Below are positions 49,246-59,979 of a DNA stretch of 64,000 nucleotides, in pieces. The notes beneath the pieces were generated by a model, which made no database searches, was not told the origin of the DNA, and saw only the letters and a program-made list of their open reading frames with translations. Position 1 is the stretch's first letter, and each line of letters starts with the position of its first letter. The stretch is from the NCBI RefSeq assembly GCF_018129965.1, contig NZ_JAFCKW010000005.1, positions 308,088 to 372,087 of the forward strand, in the 5' to 3' direction. Source of the DNA: Bradyrhizobium diazoefficiens (lineage in GTDB: Bacteria > Pseudomonadota > Alphaproteobacteria > Rhizobiales > Xanthobacteraceae). Made by a program: the position numbers and the translations under genes.

Positions 49246-50259
49246 CTACCACCCCTCCAGCACGATCTTGCCGCGCGACTTGCCGCTCTCGATCAGCGCA
49301 TGCGCGCGCTTGAGATTGGCCGCGTTGATCGTGCCGAAGCTCTGGTCGAGCGTGGTGCGCAGCACGCCCTTGTCGATGAGGTCGGCGACGTCGTTGAGCA
49401 GATGATGCTGCGCGATCATGTCGGGCGTCTGGAACGAGGAGCGCGTGAACATCGACTCCCAGTGCACCGAGATCGCCTTGCCCTTGAAGGCGCTCATGGT
49501 GAACTCCGCGGGATCGTCGATCAGGCCGAACTTGCCCTGCGGCGCCATGAGGTCGGCGATCGCCTTGTAGTGCTGGTCGGTGAAGGTCAGGCTCGCCACC
49601 AGCGCGACCGGCGGCAGCTTGAGCTTCTCGATCTGCTCTTTCATCGGCTGGCCGTGGTCGATCACCGCATGGGCGCCGAGATCGAGGCACCATTTCTGCG
49701 ACTCCGGCCGCGTTGCGGTCGCGAGCACCGTGAGACCCGTGAGGCGGCGTGCGAGCTGGATCAGGATCGAGCCGACGCCGCCGGCGCCGCCCGTGATCAG
49801 CAGCGTGCGCGGATCGAGACTTCGGCCGGGCACCGCGCCGAGACGGTCGAACAGCAATTCCCATGCGGTGATGGAGGTGAGGGGCAGGGCGGCGGCCTGC
49901 GCGAACGAGAGCGATCTCGGCTTGTTGCCGGCGATGCGCTCGTCGACGAGATGCAATTCGGCATTGGTGCCCTGGCGCAGGATCGAGCCGGCGTAGAACA
50001 CTTCGTCGCCGGGCTTGAACAGCGTGACGTCGGGCCCGACGGCGTCGACCACGCCGGCCGCGTCATAACCGAGGATCTTGGTGTCGCCCTCGGGTGGCGC
50101 AGCGCGCTTGCGCACCTTGGTATCGACCGGATTGACCGAGATCGCCTTCACTGTGACGCGGATGTCGCGTCCCTTGGGCTCGGGTTTGGCGGTTTCGAAA
50201 TCAATCAGGGAGTTCGCATCTTCGATCGGAAGCGACTTCTTGTAGCCGACGGCCTTCAT
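49246..50259 (-). CDS. Zinc-free quinone oxidoreductase-like protein (MDR/ZADH family)
   Basis: A 337-residue medium-chain dehydrogenase/reductase. The NADPH motif GGAGGVGSILIQLARRL is present. Where zinc alcohol dehydrogenases have GHE, this protein has GYDAAGVV, and no catalytic Cys/His/Cys set is seen, so it is a zinc-independent quinone or enone reductase rather than an alcohol dehydrogenase. It probably reduces quinones or reactive enones in the cytoplasm. It is divergent from an HxlR regulator (50394-50771), with 134 bases between the starts. Confidence 0.9.
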   Translation of the reverse strand: MKAVGYKKSLPIEDANSLIDFETAKPEPKGRDIRVTVKAISVNPVDTKVRKRAAPPEGDTKILGYDAAGVVDAVGPDVTLFKPGDEVFYAGSILRQGTNAELHLVDERIAGNKPRSLSFAQAAALPLTSITAWELLFDRLGAVPGRSLDPRTLLITGGAGGVGSILIQLARRLTGLTVLATATRPESQKWCLDLGAHAVIDHGQPMKEQIEKLKLPPVALVASLTFTDQHYKAIADLMAPQGKFGLIDDPAEFTMSAFKGKAISVHWESMFTRSSFQTPDMIAQHHLLNDVADLIDKGVLRTTLDQSFGTINAANLKRAHALIESGKSRGKIVLEGW

Positions 50260-50393
50260 GGCTTGTCTCCATCAGATGGCGCGAAAGCTTGTGATGTGCG
50301 CCCGCCGTTGTAACTGTCCCGCCAGCCCCCATTTGGCAAGTACTGTAAATTCGGGGATATAGTCCCTGTTTGGATACTATTGGGAAAACACGC
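50260..50393. promoter_or_regulatory. Shared promoter/operator region of the qor-like gene and HxlR regulator
   Basis: The 134-base divergent region contains AAGTACTGTAAATTC and TTTGGATACTATTG flanking a GGGATATAGTCCC inverted repeat (50354-50366). HxlR-family operators often carry GTAC/AGTA half-sites, so this is a likely binding region. The exact site is not resolved. Confidence 0.4.
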
Positions 50394-50771
50394 ATGAAAC
50401 GGCGGGATTTTGCCCGGCGTCCAGGCTGCTCGGTCGAGGCGACGCTGGATCTGATCGACGGCAAGTGGAAGGGCGTAATCCTCTACCACCTCCAGGACGG
50501 CACCCAGCGCTTCGGCGAATTGCGTCGCCGGATGCCGGGCATCACCCAGCGCATGCTCACAAAGCAGCTTCGCGCGCTGGAGGAGGACAAGCTGATCGTC
50601 CGCAAGGTCTACGCCGAGGTGCCGCCGCGCGTGGAGTATTGCCTCTCCGAACTCGGCGAGAGCCTGCGGCCGGTGATCGAGGTGCTGAAAGCCTGGGGAG
50701 AGAACCACCAGCAAAGTCTGTCTTGCGCACCGCCGCCGGTGGTCGTGAGGAAGCCGAAGCGGGCGGCGTGA
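50394..50771 (+). CDS. HxlR family winged-helix transcriptional regulator
   Basis: A 125-residue DNA-binding protein of the HxlR (DUF24) family. The near N-terminal cysteine (C12 in GCSVEATLDLIDGKWKGVIL) is the residue used as a thiol sensor in B. subtilis YodB and HypR and in C. glutamicum QorR. The winged helix spans about 25-95 (RFGELRRRMPGITQRMLTKQ is the recognition region). It probably controls the divergent quinone-oxidoreductase-like gene and itself. ATG 50394 gives the normal length; a TTG at 50370 is possible but less likely. Confidence 0.93.
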   Translation: MKRRDFARRPGCSVEATLDLIDGKWKGVILYHLQDGTQRFGELRRRMPGITQRMLTKQLRALEEDKLIVRKVYAEVPPRVEYCLSELGESLRPVIEVLKAWGENHQQSLSCAPPPVVVRKPKRAA

Positions 50772-50800
50772 TGTCTCGCGAAAGTGGTGCCGCACCCTCG

Positions 50801-50938
50801 GTGTCATCCCCGCGAACGTGGGGATCCAGAGCCACAGGGCGGAGTCATAGCGCGAACTGGTAACTCCGAGCCTTCGCCAAACCGCTCCCTGTGGTGATGG
50901 GTCCCGGGTCCGCGCTTGCGCGCGCCCCGGGACGATAG
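50801..50938. repeat. Large palindromic intergenic repeat
   Basis: The segment contains CCACAGGG/CCCTGTGG and TCATCCCCGCG/CCCGGGAC-type inverted arms. It is located between convergent genes (HxlR regulator and porin), where it may terminate both transcripts. Confidence 0.6.
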
Positions 50939-50943
50939 AAAGG

Positions 50944-52551
50944 TCAGAATGCGAACTGCGTGCGCATCGCGACCGCGTCGAACTTCGAGCCGACATCGGC
51001 AGTGGAGACGGGCGAGGCCTGCTTCGACACCGTGCCGTGCAGATAGTCGAGCATGAAGCGGACATTGCCGTTGACGTACCAGTTCAGCGCCGCCGTGTAG
51101 ACGGTTTGCCGGCCTCCGGCGACGCCGGTCGCCGTTCCCAACTGGTTGTTGAGATCGATCGTCGAGAAGCGTCCCGCGATTTCCCAGGCGCCCCAGCCGC
51201 CGCCATCGAGCGAGAACGGATGCGCCGGCTTCACGCCGTTGTAGGCCGCGTTCGCCGCATTGTAGCTGCGGCCTTCGCCCGTCAGAACGTAGCCGGCCTG
51301 CGCATAGCCGCCCTGGAATTTCAGGTTCGGCGCGCCGACCAGCGGCACGCTTGTGTTGGCTGTGCGGTCGACATTGTACCAGAAGTATTCACCCTGAACG
51401 ATCAGCGGCCCGTAGGTCGCCGCGGCTTCGACGCTGTAGACCTGTGCACCCGAGGCATTGGCGATCGCACTGGTCGAGATCAGCGTGGTCGGGTCGAGAC
51501 GCAACTCGGGCCGGTCGCTCAGCGTGACCGTCTGCGTGTTGGCGATCAGGTTGCGCGGCGGCTGGATCAGCCATTGCGCGTCGGCGCCGATATGCACCGA
51601 ATAATCGTTGCCGCTGACCGGGTTCCCGGCAATACGCGCCACCGCGCCATATTGCTCGCTGGTGCCAACCGGTGCCGCGCTCGAGGCGGAATGGATCGCG
51701 CCGGTCGATGGCCCCGTGACATAGCCGCCGATCCAGAGCTGGTCGTTGTACCAGCGCGTGCCGACGGCGGAACGGAAGTCGCCGGCGGCGATGTTGGTGG
51801 CGATGACTCCGGCCGAGGCGCGCTCCATGAACAGGATGTCGTTGGAGCTCGTGGCCTCGTCCAACGTGTAGGGCAGGTCCATGATGCCGATTTCGACGGC
51901 CATCCTGCCGCCGAACGGCTTCAGCCCGGTATAGCTGAGAAAGGCGTTCTCAATCCCGGAGGTGCCGCCGCCGGACAGCGACCCTGGAGCTGCGCCGCCA
52001 AATCCGTCGGAGGATCCGCCGAAATCGTAGACCAGCGCAAAATTCCAGTCGTTGAAGAATTTTCCGGCGAGGCCGATCCGCGCGCGGCGGACATTCTCGC
52101 CGCTGTCGAGAGCCTGAGGCACGGTCGCCGCTGTATTGGGACGATAGTCGTAGCCGCCGACATCGTAATGCACGCGGCCGGTGATCGCGACGCAGTTGGC
52201 CTGATCGGCGGTGCAGATCGTCGGCCGGTTGTTCGGCATCGTCACGACGACGCCGGACGCGGGTGCCGGTCCCTTGAGCGGGATTGCTGCATTGGCATTG
52301 GCGACGACTGCCTTTGCCTCGGAGCGTGCTTCGGCTTTCGCCTCGGCTTTCGCTTCGGCGCGGGCCTTGGCTGTGGCGGCTGTGTTTGCCGCTGTCTGAC
52401 TCTGGAGCTTGTCGAGTTTCTGCTCCAGCATTTTCAACTGCGCTTTCAGGAGAGCGATCTCCTGTTCGCTGCCTGTCGATTCCGCGTTGGCCTGCGAAGC
52501 AGCAAGCGCTAACGCGATGCCAATCGCTGCAGCCGAGATGCGTCGTGTCAT
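50944..52551 (-). CDS. OprO/OprP-type outer membrane porin
   Basis: A 535-residue porin. A signal peptide (MTRRISAAAIGIALALAASQ, cleavage after ANA near 23) is followed by a coiled coil of heptads (EIALLKAQLKMLEQKLDKLQ) and an Ala/Lys/Glu-rich stretch, AEAKAEAKAEAR. The latter may span the periplasm to peptidoglycan. The beta-barrel from about 120 carries FNDWNFALVYDFGG and YTLDEATSSNDILFMERA, typical of phosphate-selective porin O/P family members, and ends in F. Substrate is uncertain (phosphate, polyphosphate or other anions). It is convergent with the HxlR gene. Confidence 0.9.
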   Translation of the reverse strand: MTRRISAAAIGIALALAASQANAESTGSEQEIALLKAQLKMLEQKLDKLQSQTAANTAATAKARAEAKAEAKAEARSEAKAVVANANAAIPLKGPAPASGVVVTMPNNRPTICTADQANCVAITGRVHYDVGGYDYRPNTAATVPQALDSGENVRRARIGLAGKFFNDWNFALVYDFGGSSDGFGGAAPGSLSGGGTSGIENAFLSYTGLKPFGGRMAVEIGIMDLPYTLDEATSSNDILFMERASAGVIATNIAAGDFRSAVGTRWYNDQLWIGGYVTGPSTGAIHSASSAAPVGTSEQYGAVARIAGNPVSGNDYSVHIGADAQWLIQPPRNLIANTQTVTLSDRPELRLDPTTLISTSAIANASGAQVYSVEAAATYGPLIVQGEYFWYNVDRTANTSVPLVGAPNLKFQGGYAQAGYVLTGEGRSYNAANAAYNGVKPAHPFSLDGGGWGAWEIAGRFSTIDLNNQLGTATGVAGGRQTVYTAALNWYVNGNVRFMLDYLHGTVSKQASPVSTADVGSKFDAVAMRTQFAF

Positions 52552-52836
52552 GTCGTCGACTCCGTCGGAGGATTGATCAAGTCCCGGCTCAGCAGAATCG
52601 TAAAGTTGCTAGATGACCCTGCCGCGACAGACGCAGGGTTCCGACTGATGCCATTTCGTCGCTATCGAATCGCGCTCGCTGAGCTTGTAGGATGAGAATC
52701 GTCATGCCAATCCGGGGGCACTACGGAACCGTGCCATTGCGATAAGGGGCCGGAGGAGGGCGAATATTGGCTGGAACCGCCCTTCTATTGGCGCGCGAAC
52801 GCGCCTATATTCCCGCATCTTTTTAAAGAGGTAGGA

Positions 52837-54239
<1,403 letters not shown>

Positions 54240-54243
<4 letters not shown>

Positions 54244-55571
54244 GTCCGAAGCGACCACAGGAGACGCCAACTCTGTTTGCCGCGGCGGGGCTCGACCACG
54301 AGGCTCCACATCCGCTGCCGGACCGGCTTCGTCCCCGTGCGTTGTCGGAGGTCGTCGGCCAGGATCACATCCTTGGACCCGACGGCGCTCTGACGCGCAT
54401 GCTGGAGACGCGCACGCTGGGATCGCTGGTGTTCTGGGGCCCGCCCGGCACCGGCAAGACCACCGTGGCACGGCTGCTCGCGGATGCCACCGACCTGCAC
54501 TTCGAGCAGATCTCCGCGGTGTTCTCCGGCGTCGCCGACCTGAAGAAGGCCTTCGACGCCGCGCGCGCCCGCCGCGAGATGGGCAAGGGCACGCTGCTGT
54601 TTGTCGATGAGGTGCATCGCTTCAACCGTGCCCAGCAGGATTCGTTTCTGCCCGTGATGGAAGACGGCACGGTGGTGATGGTCGGCGCCACCACCGAAAA
54701 CCCGTCCTTCGAGCTCAACGCGGCGCTTCTGTCCCGTGCGCGCGTGCTGGTGTTTCGTTCGCTCGATGCGGCCGCGATCGAAAAGCTGTTCGCGCATGCC
54801 GAGGAGGTCGAGGGCCGGAAGCTGCCGCTCGATGACGAGGCGCGTGCCGTTCTGGTGCGCATGGCCGACGGCGACGGACGGGCGTCGCTGACGCTGGCCG
54901 AAGAGGTCTGGCGTTCGGCCCGGGCGGACGAGATTTTCAATGCCGCGCAGTTGCAGGACATCCTGCAGCGCCGTGCGCCGATCTACGACAAGTCGGCCGA
55001 CGGCCACTACAACCTGATCTCGGCGCTGCATAAATCGGTGCGCGGCTCCGATCCCGATGCTGCGCTGTATTATCTCTGCCGCATGCTCGATGCCGGCGAG
55101 GACCCGCTGTTCCTGGCCCGACGGGTCGTGCGCATGGCGGTGGAGGATATCGGCCTTGCCGATCCGCAGGCGCTCGTCATCGCCAATGCCGCCAAGGACG
55201 CCTTCGACTTTCTCGGCCACCCCGAAGGCGAACTCGCGATCGCGCAAGCCGTCGTCTATCTCGCCACCGCGCCGAAATCGAACGCGGTCTACACGGCCTT
55301 CAAGGCGGCGATGCAGGTTGCCAAACAGGCCGGCTCGCTGCTGCCGCCCAAGCACATCCTGAATTCGCCGACCAAGCTGATGAAATCGGAGGGCTACGGC
55401 GCAGCCTACGAATACGACCACGATACCCCCGAGGCCTTCTCGGGACAGGACTATTTCCCGGAGGTCCTGGGCCGCCAGACCTTCTACGACCCGCCGGAGC
55501 GGGGCTTCGAGCGCGAGATCCGGAAACGGCTGGATTACTGGGCCAAGCTGCGCAAGGAGCGAGGCGGCTGA
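54240..55571 (+). CDS. rarA: Replication-associated recombination protein A (MgsA/RarA)
   Basis: A 443-residue AAA+ ATPase related to clamp loaders. It has the N-terminal QDHILGP segment, Walker A GPPGTGKTT (67-75), Walker B LLFVDEVHRF, sensor 1 GATTENPSF and the C-terminal oligomerisation domain. It acts at stalled replication forks with SSB. The start overlaps the Deg protease stop by four bases. Confidence 0.96.
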
Positions 55572-55628
55572 GGTCAAAGTCGCCATTTCGCCGTGACGCG
55601 AGGCCGCTTTTGGGCTAGGCAGACAGCC

Positions 55629-56846
55629 ATGAGCCGCCGCATCAAGAGAATGAACCCGAAGCCTCGTTCGCGTGACGAGCGCGACGATTCGCGTCCTTTC
55701 AAGTCAAGGGGCGCGAAAACAGCGGGTACGCGGCCAGGGGCCAAGACGGGGGCGAAGCCGCCGCGCTTTGCGGGTGAGCGCGCCGAGCGGCGTGCGCCCA
55801 AAGCTGCCGCGCCGGAAACGCCTGCGCCGGCAAAGCCGGTCGAGGCGTTGCTGCCGACCAAGGTGCAGACCGTCAAGGTGACGGCGGACGAGAACAACAT
55901 GCGGGTCGATCGCTTCCTCGAGGCGCGCTTTCCCGGCCTGTCGTTCTCCCACATCCAGCGCGTCGTGCGCAAAGGCGAGTTGCGTGTCGACGGCAAGCGC
56001 GTCGACAGCAAGGACCGTCTGGAGGAAGGGCAGAGCGTCCGCATTCCGCCGCTCAAGCTCGATGCGCCGAAGGCCGTCAGCGAACTCTCGGAGGCCGCGC
56101 AGAAGACGCTCAAGGCGCTGAAGGAGATGACCATCTACGAGGACGACGACGTCCTCGTGCTGAACAAGCCCGCCGGCCTTGCCGTTCAGGGCGGCTCGGG
56201 CATGACGCGGCACATCGACCAGATGCTGGAGGTGATGCGCGATGCCAAGGGCCAGAAGCCGCGCCTCGTGCACCGAATTGATCGCGAGACGTCGGGCTGT
56301 CTGCTGATCGCCAAGACGCGTTTTGCGGCCTCGTATCTGACCGGGGAGTTCCGCTCGCGGTCGGCGCGGAAAACCTATTGGGCGCTGGTGCCGGGCCTGC
56401 CGAAGCCGAAACAGGGCCGCATCTCGACCTTCCTTGCCAAGGAAGAGAGCGAGGACGACACCATCATGCGCATCGCCCAGCATGGCGACGAGGGCGCCAG
56501 CCACGCGGTGACCTATTACGCGGTGGTCGAGACCGCCGGCAACAAGCTGACCTGGGTGTCGCTGAAGCCCGTGACGGGCCGCACCCACCAGCTCCGCGCG
56601 CATATGGAGCATATCGGCCATCCCATCGTCGGCGATCCCAAATATTTCAACATCGAGAACTGGCAATTGCCGGGCGGCCTGCAGAACCGGCTGCATCTGC
56701 TCGCGCGCCGCATCGTCATTCCGCATCCCCGCGGCGGCGTGATCGACGCCACCGCGCCGCTGCCGCCGCACATGCAGCAGTCGTGGAATCTGCTCGGGCT
56801 CGATGCGAGCCGGTTCGATCCGATCGAGAACGCGCCGGAAGAGTAG
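55629..56846 (+). CDS. RluA-family rRNA pseudouridine synthase with a basic N-terminal extension
   Basis: A 405-residue RluC/RluD-like enzyme that converts uridine to pseudouridine in 23S rRNA. Residues 1-75 are a disordered basic extension (Lys/Arg/Pro/Ala). An S4 RNA-binding domain spans about 88-140, and the catalytic domain has RLVHRIDRETSG with the nucleophile D218. The RTHQLRAHMEHIGHPIVGD segment is conserved. The start ATG 55629 is chosen over 55593. It begins 57 bases after rarA in the same direction. Confidence 0.93.
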   Translation: MSRRIKRMNPKPRSRDERDDSRPFKSRGAKTAGTRPGAKTGAKPPRFAGERAERRAPKAAAPETPAPAKPVEALLPTKVQTVKVTADENNMRVDRFLEARFPGLSFSHIQRVVRKGELRVDGKRVDSKDRLEEGQSVRIPPLKLDAPKAVSELSEAAQKTLKALKEMTIYEDDDVLVLNKPAGLAVQGGSGMTRHIDQMLEVMRDAKGQKPRLVHRIDRETSGCLLIAKTRFAASYLTGEFRSRSARKTYWALVPGLPKPKQGRISTFLAKEESEDDTIMRIAQHGDEGASHAVTYYAVVETAGNKLTWVSLKPVTGRTHQLRAHMEHIGHPIVGDPKYFNIENWQLPGGLQNRLHLLARRIVIPHPRGGVIDATAPLPPHMQQSWNLLGLDASRFDPIENAPEE

Positions 56847-56936
56847 GGCGTCCTCTGCGGTCGTCGCCTGGCTGTACTGGGCGACCCAGTATTCCAGAGA
56901 CAATAGTGATTGAATCGAGAAGCCCTGGTGTAGTGG

Positions 56937-56959
56937 ATGCCCCGGTCAAGCCGGGGCAT
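56937..56959. repeat. Short palindrome (ATGCCCCGG) between convergent genes
   Basis: ATGCCCCGG (56937-56945) and CCGGGGCAT (56951-56959) pair perfectly around TCAAG. Flanking GTGGATG/CATGACAG matches the family of elements at 49146-49233, as a half-size copy. Confidence 0.6.
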
Positions 56960-56998
56960 GACAGCGGGGATTGCGCGTATCACCGGCAACCACACACA

Positions 56999-57445
56999 TC
57001 AATTCCGGAACTGCTCCAGGAACATCCGCAAGGAGTCGTGCGGGCTCTCGATGTCGGTGATGAGCCAGCCGTCGGGCCCATTGACCAGGATGAAGTTCAG
57101 CACCACCCGCCGGCCGCGATTGTCGAAATTCGCCGTGACATAAGTCTTGTCGTATTGCCTGCGGACGACCGCGATCGTGATGGGGCCGAGCTTCCAGCTC
57201 GGGCTCTGGACGAGGAAATCATAGGGTTCGGTCCGCGGCGCCGACCACGCCTTGCGCAAGGCGGGATCGAAGAATTGCCGTGCGGTCGCGGCATCCCGCG
57301 GCAGGCCCCGGGACAGCTCCGGCGCGCCTTCGCCGTAATGGGCATAGACGTTGCGGACCAGCGATTCCGGTGTGCGAAAGCCGGCCTCCGCCACGGTCAG
57401 CCAAAGCCCGGCGAACAGGGCCACGATGCACGCAAGTTCCCTCAT
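56999..57445 (-). CDS. Small exported protein of unknown function (DUF3828-like)
   Basis: A 148-residue protein. A signal peptide (MRELACIVALFAGLWLTVAEA) predicts export to the periplasm. The mature part contains the pattern SLVRNVYAHYGEG, FFDPALRKAW, FNILVNGPDGWLITDIE, which resembles the DUF3828/NTF2-like fold (recalled). Function unknown. It is convergent with the pseudouridine synthase gene and divergent from the ATP12 gene. Confidence 0.8.
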   Translation of the reverse strand: MRELACIVALFAGLWLTVAEAGFRTPESLVRNVYAHYGEGAPELSRGLPRDAATARQFFDPALRKAWSAPRTEPYDFLVQSPSWKLGPITIAVVRRQYDKTYVTANFDNRGRRVVLNFILVNGPDGWLITDIESPHDSLRMFLEQFRN

Positions 57446-57521
57446 GCCCGCCGCTCGCTTTATCGGCTGCCGATCTTACCTTAAAAGCCTAGTATTCAGC
57501 GGCGGAGACCGAAAACTCAAG

Positions 57522-58316
57522 ATGCGCGAATTGTTCGATGAAGGGGCGGTGCAATCCGCCCGCGATCCCAGGGAAGCGGCCCGCCAGTCCGCGCGCACGC
57601 CGCTGCGCAAACGCTTCTACAAGGAGGCCGGCGTCGCCGAAGCCGAGGGCGGCTTTGCCATCACGCTCGACGGCAAGCCCATCCGCACGCCGTCCGGCCG
57701 CCAGGTGGTGATCCCGTCGCGCGCACTGGCCGATGCGGTCGCTGCGGAATGGGCCGCCCAGGGCGAGACCATCGATCCCGTCACCATGCCGCTGACGCGC
57801 ATCGCCAACAGCGTGGTCGAGGGGGTCGTCGATCGCGTCGAGCTCGTCACCGAGGACCTCGCCAAATACTTCGAATCCGACCTGCTGTTCTATCGCGCCG
57901 GACATCCGCAAGGGCTGGTGGCCCGCGAGGCCGCGCATTGGGACCCCCCGCTGTTCTGGGCGGCGGAGACTCTGGGCGCGCATTTCATCCTGTCGGAGGG
58001 CGTCATGCATGTGAAGCAGCCGGACGAGGCCATCGAGGCCGCGCGCAACGCGCTGCCCGGGGATGCCTGGTCGGTCGCCGCGCTCCATGTGGTGACGACC
58101 CTGACCGGCTCGGCGCTGCTGGCGCTGGCACTTGCTCATGGCGTGCACGATGCCGGCCAGGTCTGGGCCGCCGCCCATGTGGACGAGGACTGGAACGCCG
58201 AGAAATGGGGCGTGGACGAGGAGGCCGCAGCTCGCCGGGCCACTCGCCTGCGGGACTTCGAGGCCGCCGTGGCGGTCCTGGCCGCCGTAAAGCCCGCGGC
58301 AACCAAAGGTCCTTAA
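57522..58316 (+). CDS. ATP12 family chaperone (F1-ATPase assembly)
   Basis: A 264-residue ATP12-family protein. It contains the conserved segments RFYKEAGVAEAEGGFAITLDGKPIRTP, LPLTRIANSVVEGV-like VTMPLTRIANSVVEGVVDRV and YFESDLLFYRA. In mitochondria Atp12 assists assembly of the F1 alpha subunit; alphaproteobacteria carry the bacterial homologue. The start at ATG 57522 is the one that gives the family length. Its end lies 58 bases before fliK. Confidence 0.93.
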   Translation: MRELFDEGAVQSARDPREAARQSARTPLRKRFYKEAGVAEAEGGFAITLDGKPIRTPSGRQVVIPSRALADAVAAEWAAQGETIDPVTMPLTRIANSVVEGVVDRVELVTEDLAKYFESDLLFYRAGHPQGLVAREAAHWDPPLFWAAETLGAHFILSEGVMHVKQPDEAIEAARNALPGDAWSVAALHVVTTLTGSALLALALAHGVHDAGQVWAAAHVDEDWNAEKWGVDEEAAARRATRLRDFEAAVAVLAAVKPAATKGP

Positions 58317-58374
58317 CGAGAGGTTTACGAGGACGGCCTTAGGGTGGGTCAGCTTCCGCCCGGGCCGCCCCAAC

Positions 58375-59979
58375 ATGCCGACGCCGATAAGCTCGATCGC
58401 TCCCGTCAGTGCCGCCAGCCCTGTGGCTGATGCGGTGACGCCCGATCTCGTGCTTTCGGCCGGCAGCGTCGTCGATGCGAGGGTCGTCAGCGTCATGGCC
58501 GACAATCTGGTGCGGATCGCGATCGCCAATCTGTCGATGGACGTGATGTCGGAGGTGTCGCTGACACCGGGGCAAAATCTCCAGCTCGCGGTCTCGCAGA
58601 ACGACGGCACCATCCGGCTCGCGGTGATGAACGGGGCAGGCGAGGCGACGTCGGATCAGATCAATCTGACGCCGCGCGCGGCCTCGCTGGTGGATAGCCC
58701 GCCGCTCGTGCCGAGCGCGGGCGCGGCACGCAACACCCTGACGCCGTCGGAACAGATTGCCGTGAGCGTGGCCTCTAGCGAGGCGGTCACAAAACAGGGC
58801 AGCCAGGCGCCGCTGTTTGCCAATCTGGCCTCCGTCGTCACCGGCAGCGATCTGCCGGCAGGGCTGAAGCAGGCGGTGCTGGACGTGCTGGCGCAGCAGA
58901 CGCCGCTCAATACCGCTCTGGATGGCGGCGATATCGAATCCGCCTTCCAGAAATCCGGCCTGTTCCTGGAGGCTTCGCTGGCCGCAGGGGCGACGCCAGC
59001 TTCCGGTGCCACGCCGGATCTGAAGGCCGCGCTGCTGGTGCTGCGGCAAACGCTGGCCACGCTCGAGACCGCGCCGCAGGCGCAGGGTGTCACGCTTCCA
59101 ACTGCCACCACTGGGACACAGGCCGTTGCCGCGCCGGCTCAGGCGGCGGCAGGCGAGGCTGCGTCACCTGCCGGTCCCGAGATCGCCCAACAGCCGCAAG
59201 CGTCGCGCAACGCCAATCTCGCGGCCGCCGTGCTCGCCGACATCACCGGCGACAATCCTCAGGTCCCGATTCCGCGTACGATGCCCGCCGGTCTTGCTGC
59301 AAGCCTTTTGCAGGAGGTCGCGCAAAACCTGCCGCGCCTGACCGGCAATGTGCCGGGCTCGAACAAGGCCGTGCCTGACGGCCACATCTTCGAGGCCGCC
59401 ACGCGCGCGACGCCACCACCTTTTCGCGGCGCATTGCCGGCGCCGCAAGCGATTGCCTCGCCAACGCTCGCGCCGGATACGCCGCTTGCCGCATCGGTGC
59501 ATCGCCTGCTCGACGATACCGATGCCGCAATCGCGCGGCAGACGCTGTTGCAGGTCGCCTCGCTGCCCGATCGCACCGACGCCAGCGGCCACCGCATCGA
59601 TCCCAGCGCGCCGCAGTGGAATTTCGAGATTCCGTTCGCGACGCCGCAGGGCACCGCGATGGCGCAATTCGAAATCTCGCGCGACGGCGCTGGCGAATCC
59701 GCCGATCCCGCCCAGCGCGCCTGGCGCGCTCGCTTCACGCTCAATGTCGAGCCGGCCGGCCCCGTGCATGCGCTGATCACGCTGAATGGCGACAAGACCT
59801 TCGTGCGAATGTGGGCGGAGCGGCCGGCGACCGCGCAGCAGCTCCGTGCCGGCATCGGTGAGCTCAACCAGGCGCTGACGCGCGCCGAGCTCAAGCCCGG
59901 CGATATCCTGGTCCGCGACGGCACGCCGCCGCAGCCGGCACCGCCACGCGCCGGCCACTTCCTGGATCGCGCCACATGA
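58375..59979 (+). CDS. Flagellar hook-length control protein (FliK-like)
   Basis: A 534-residue protein. The long central region is Ala/Pro/Thr/Gln-rich and low in order, as in FliK rulers. The C-terminal part (about 400-500) matches the Flg_hook/FliK C-terminal domain, with FEIPFATPQGTAMAQFEISRD and LTLNGDKTF-like segments. FliK measures hook length and, through FlhB, switches export specificity. No other flagellar genes are in the window except the FhlB-like protein that overlaps its end. Confidence 0.85.
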   Translation: MPTPISSIAPVSAASPVADAVTPDLVLSAGSVVDARVVSVMADNLVRIAIANLSMDVMSEVSLTPGQNLQLAVSQNDGTIRLAVMNGAGEATSDQINLTPRAASLVDSPPLVPSAGAARNTLTPSEQIAVSVASSEAVTKQGSQAPLFANLASVVTGSDLPAGLKQAVLDVLAQQTPLNTALDGGDIESAFQKSGLFLEASLAAGATPASGATPDLKAALLVLRQTLATLETAPQAQGVTLPTATTGTQAVAAPAQAAAGEAASPAGPEIAQQPQASRNANLAAAVLADITGDNPQVPIPRTMPAGLAASLLQEVAQNLPRLTGNVPGSNKAVPDGHIFEAATRATPPPFRGALPAPQAIASPTLAPDTPLAASVHRLLDDTDAAIARQTLLQVASLPDRTDASGHRIDPSAPQWNFEIPFATPQGTAMAQFEISRDGAGESADPAQRAWRARFTLNVEPAGPVHALITLNGDKTFVRMWAERPATAQQLRAGIGELNQALTRAELKPGDILVRDGTPPQPAPPRAGHFLDRAT

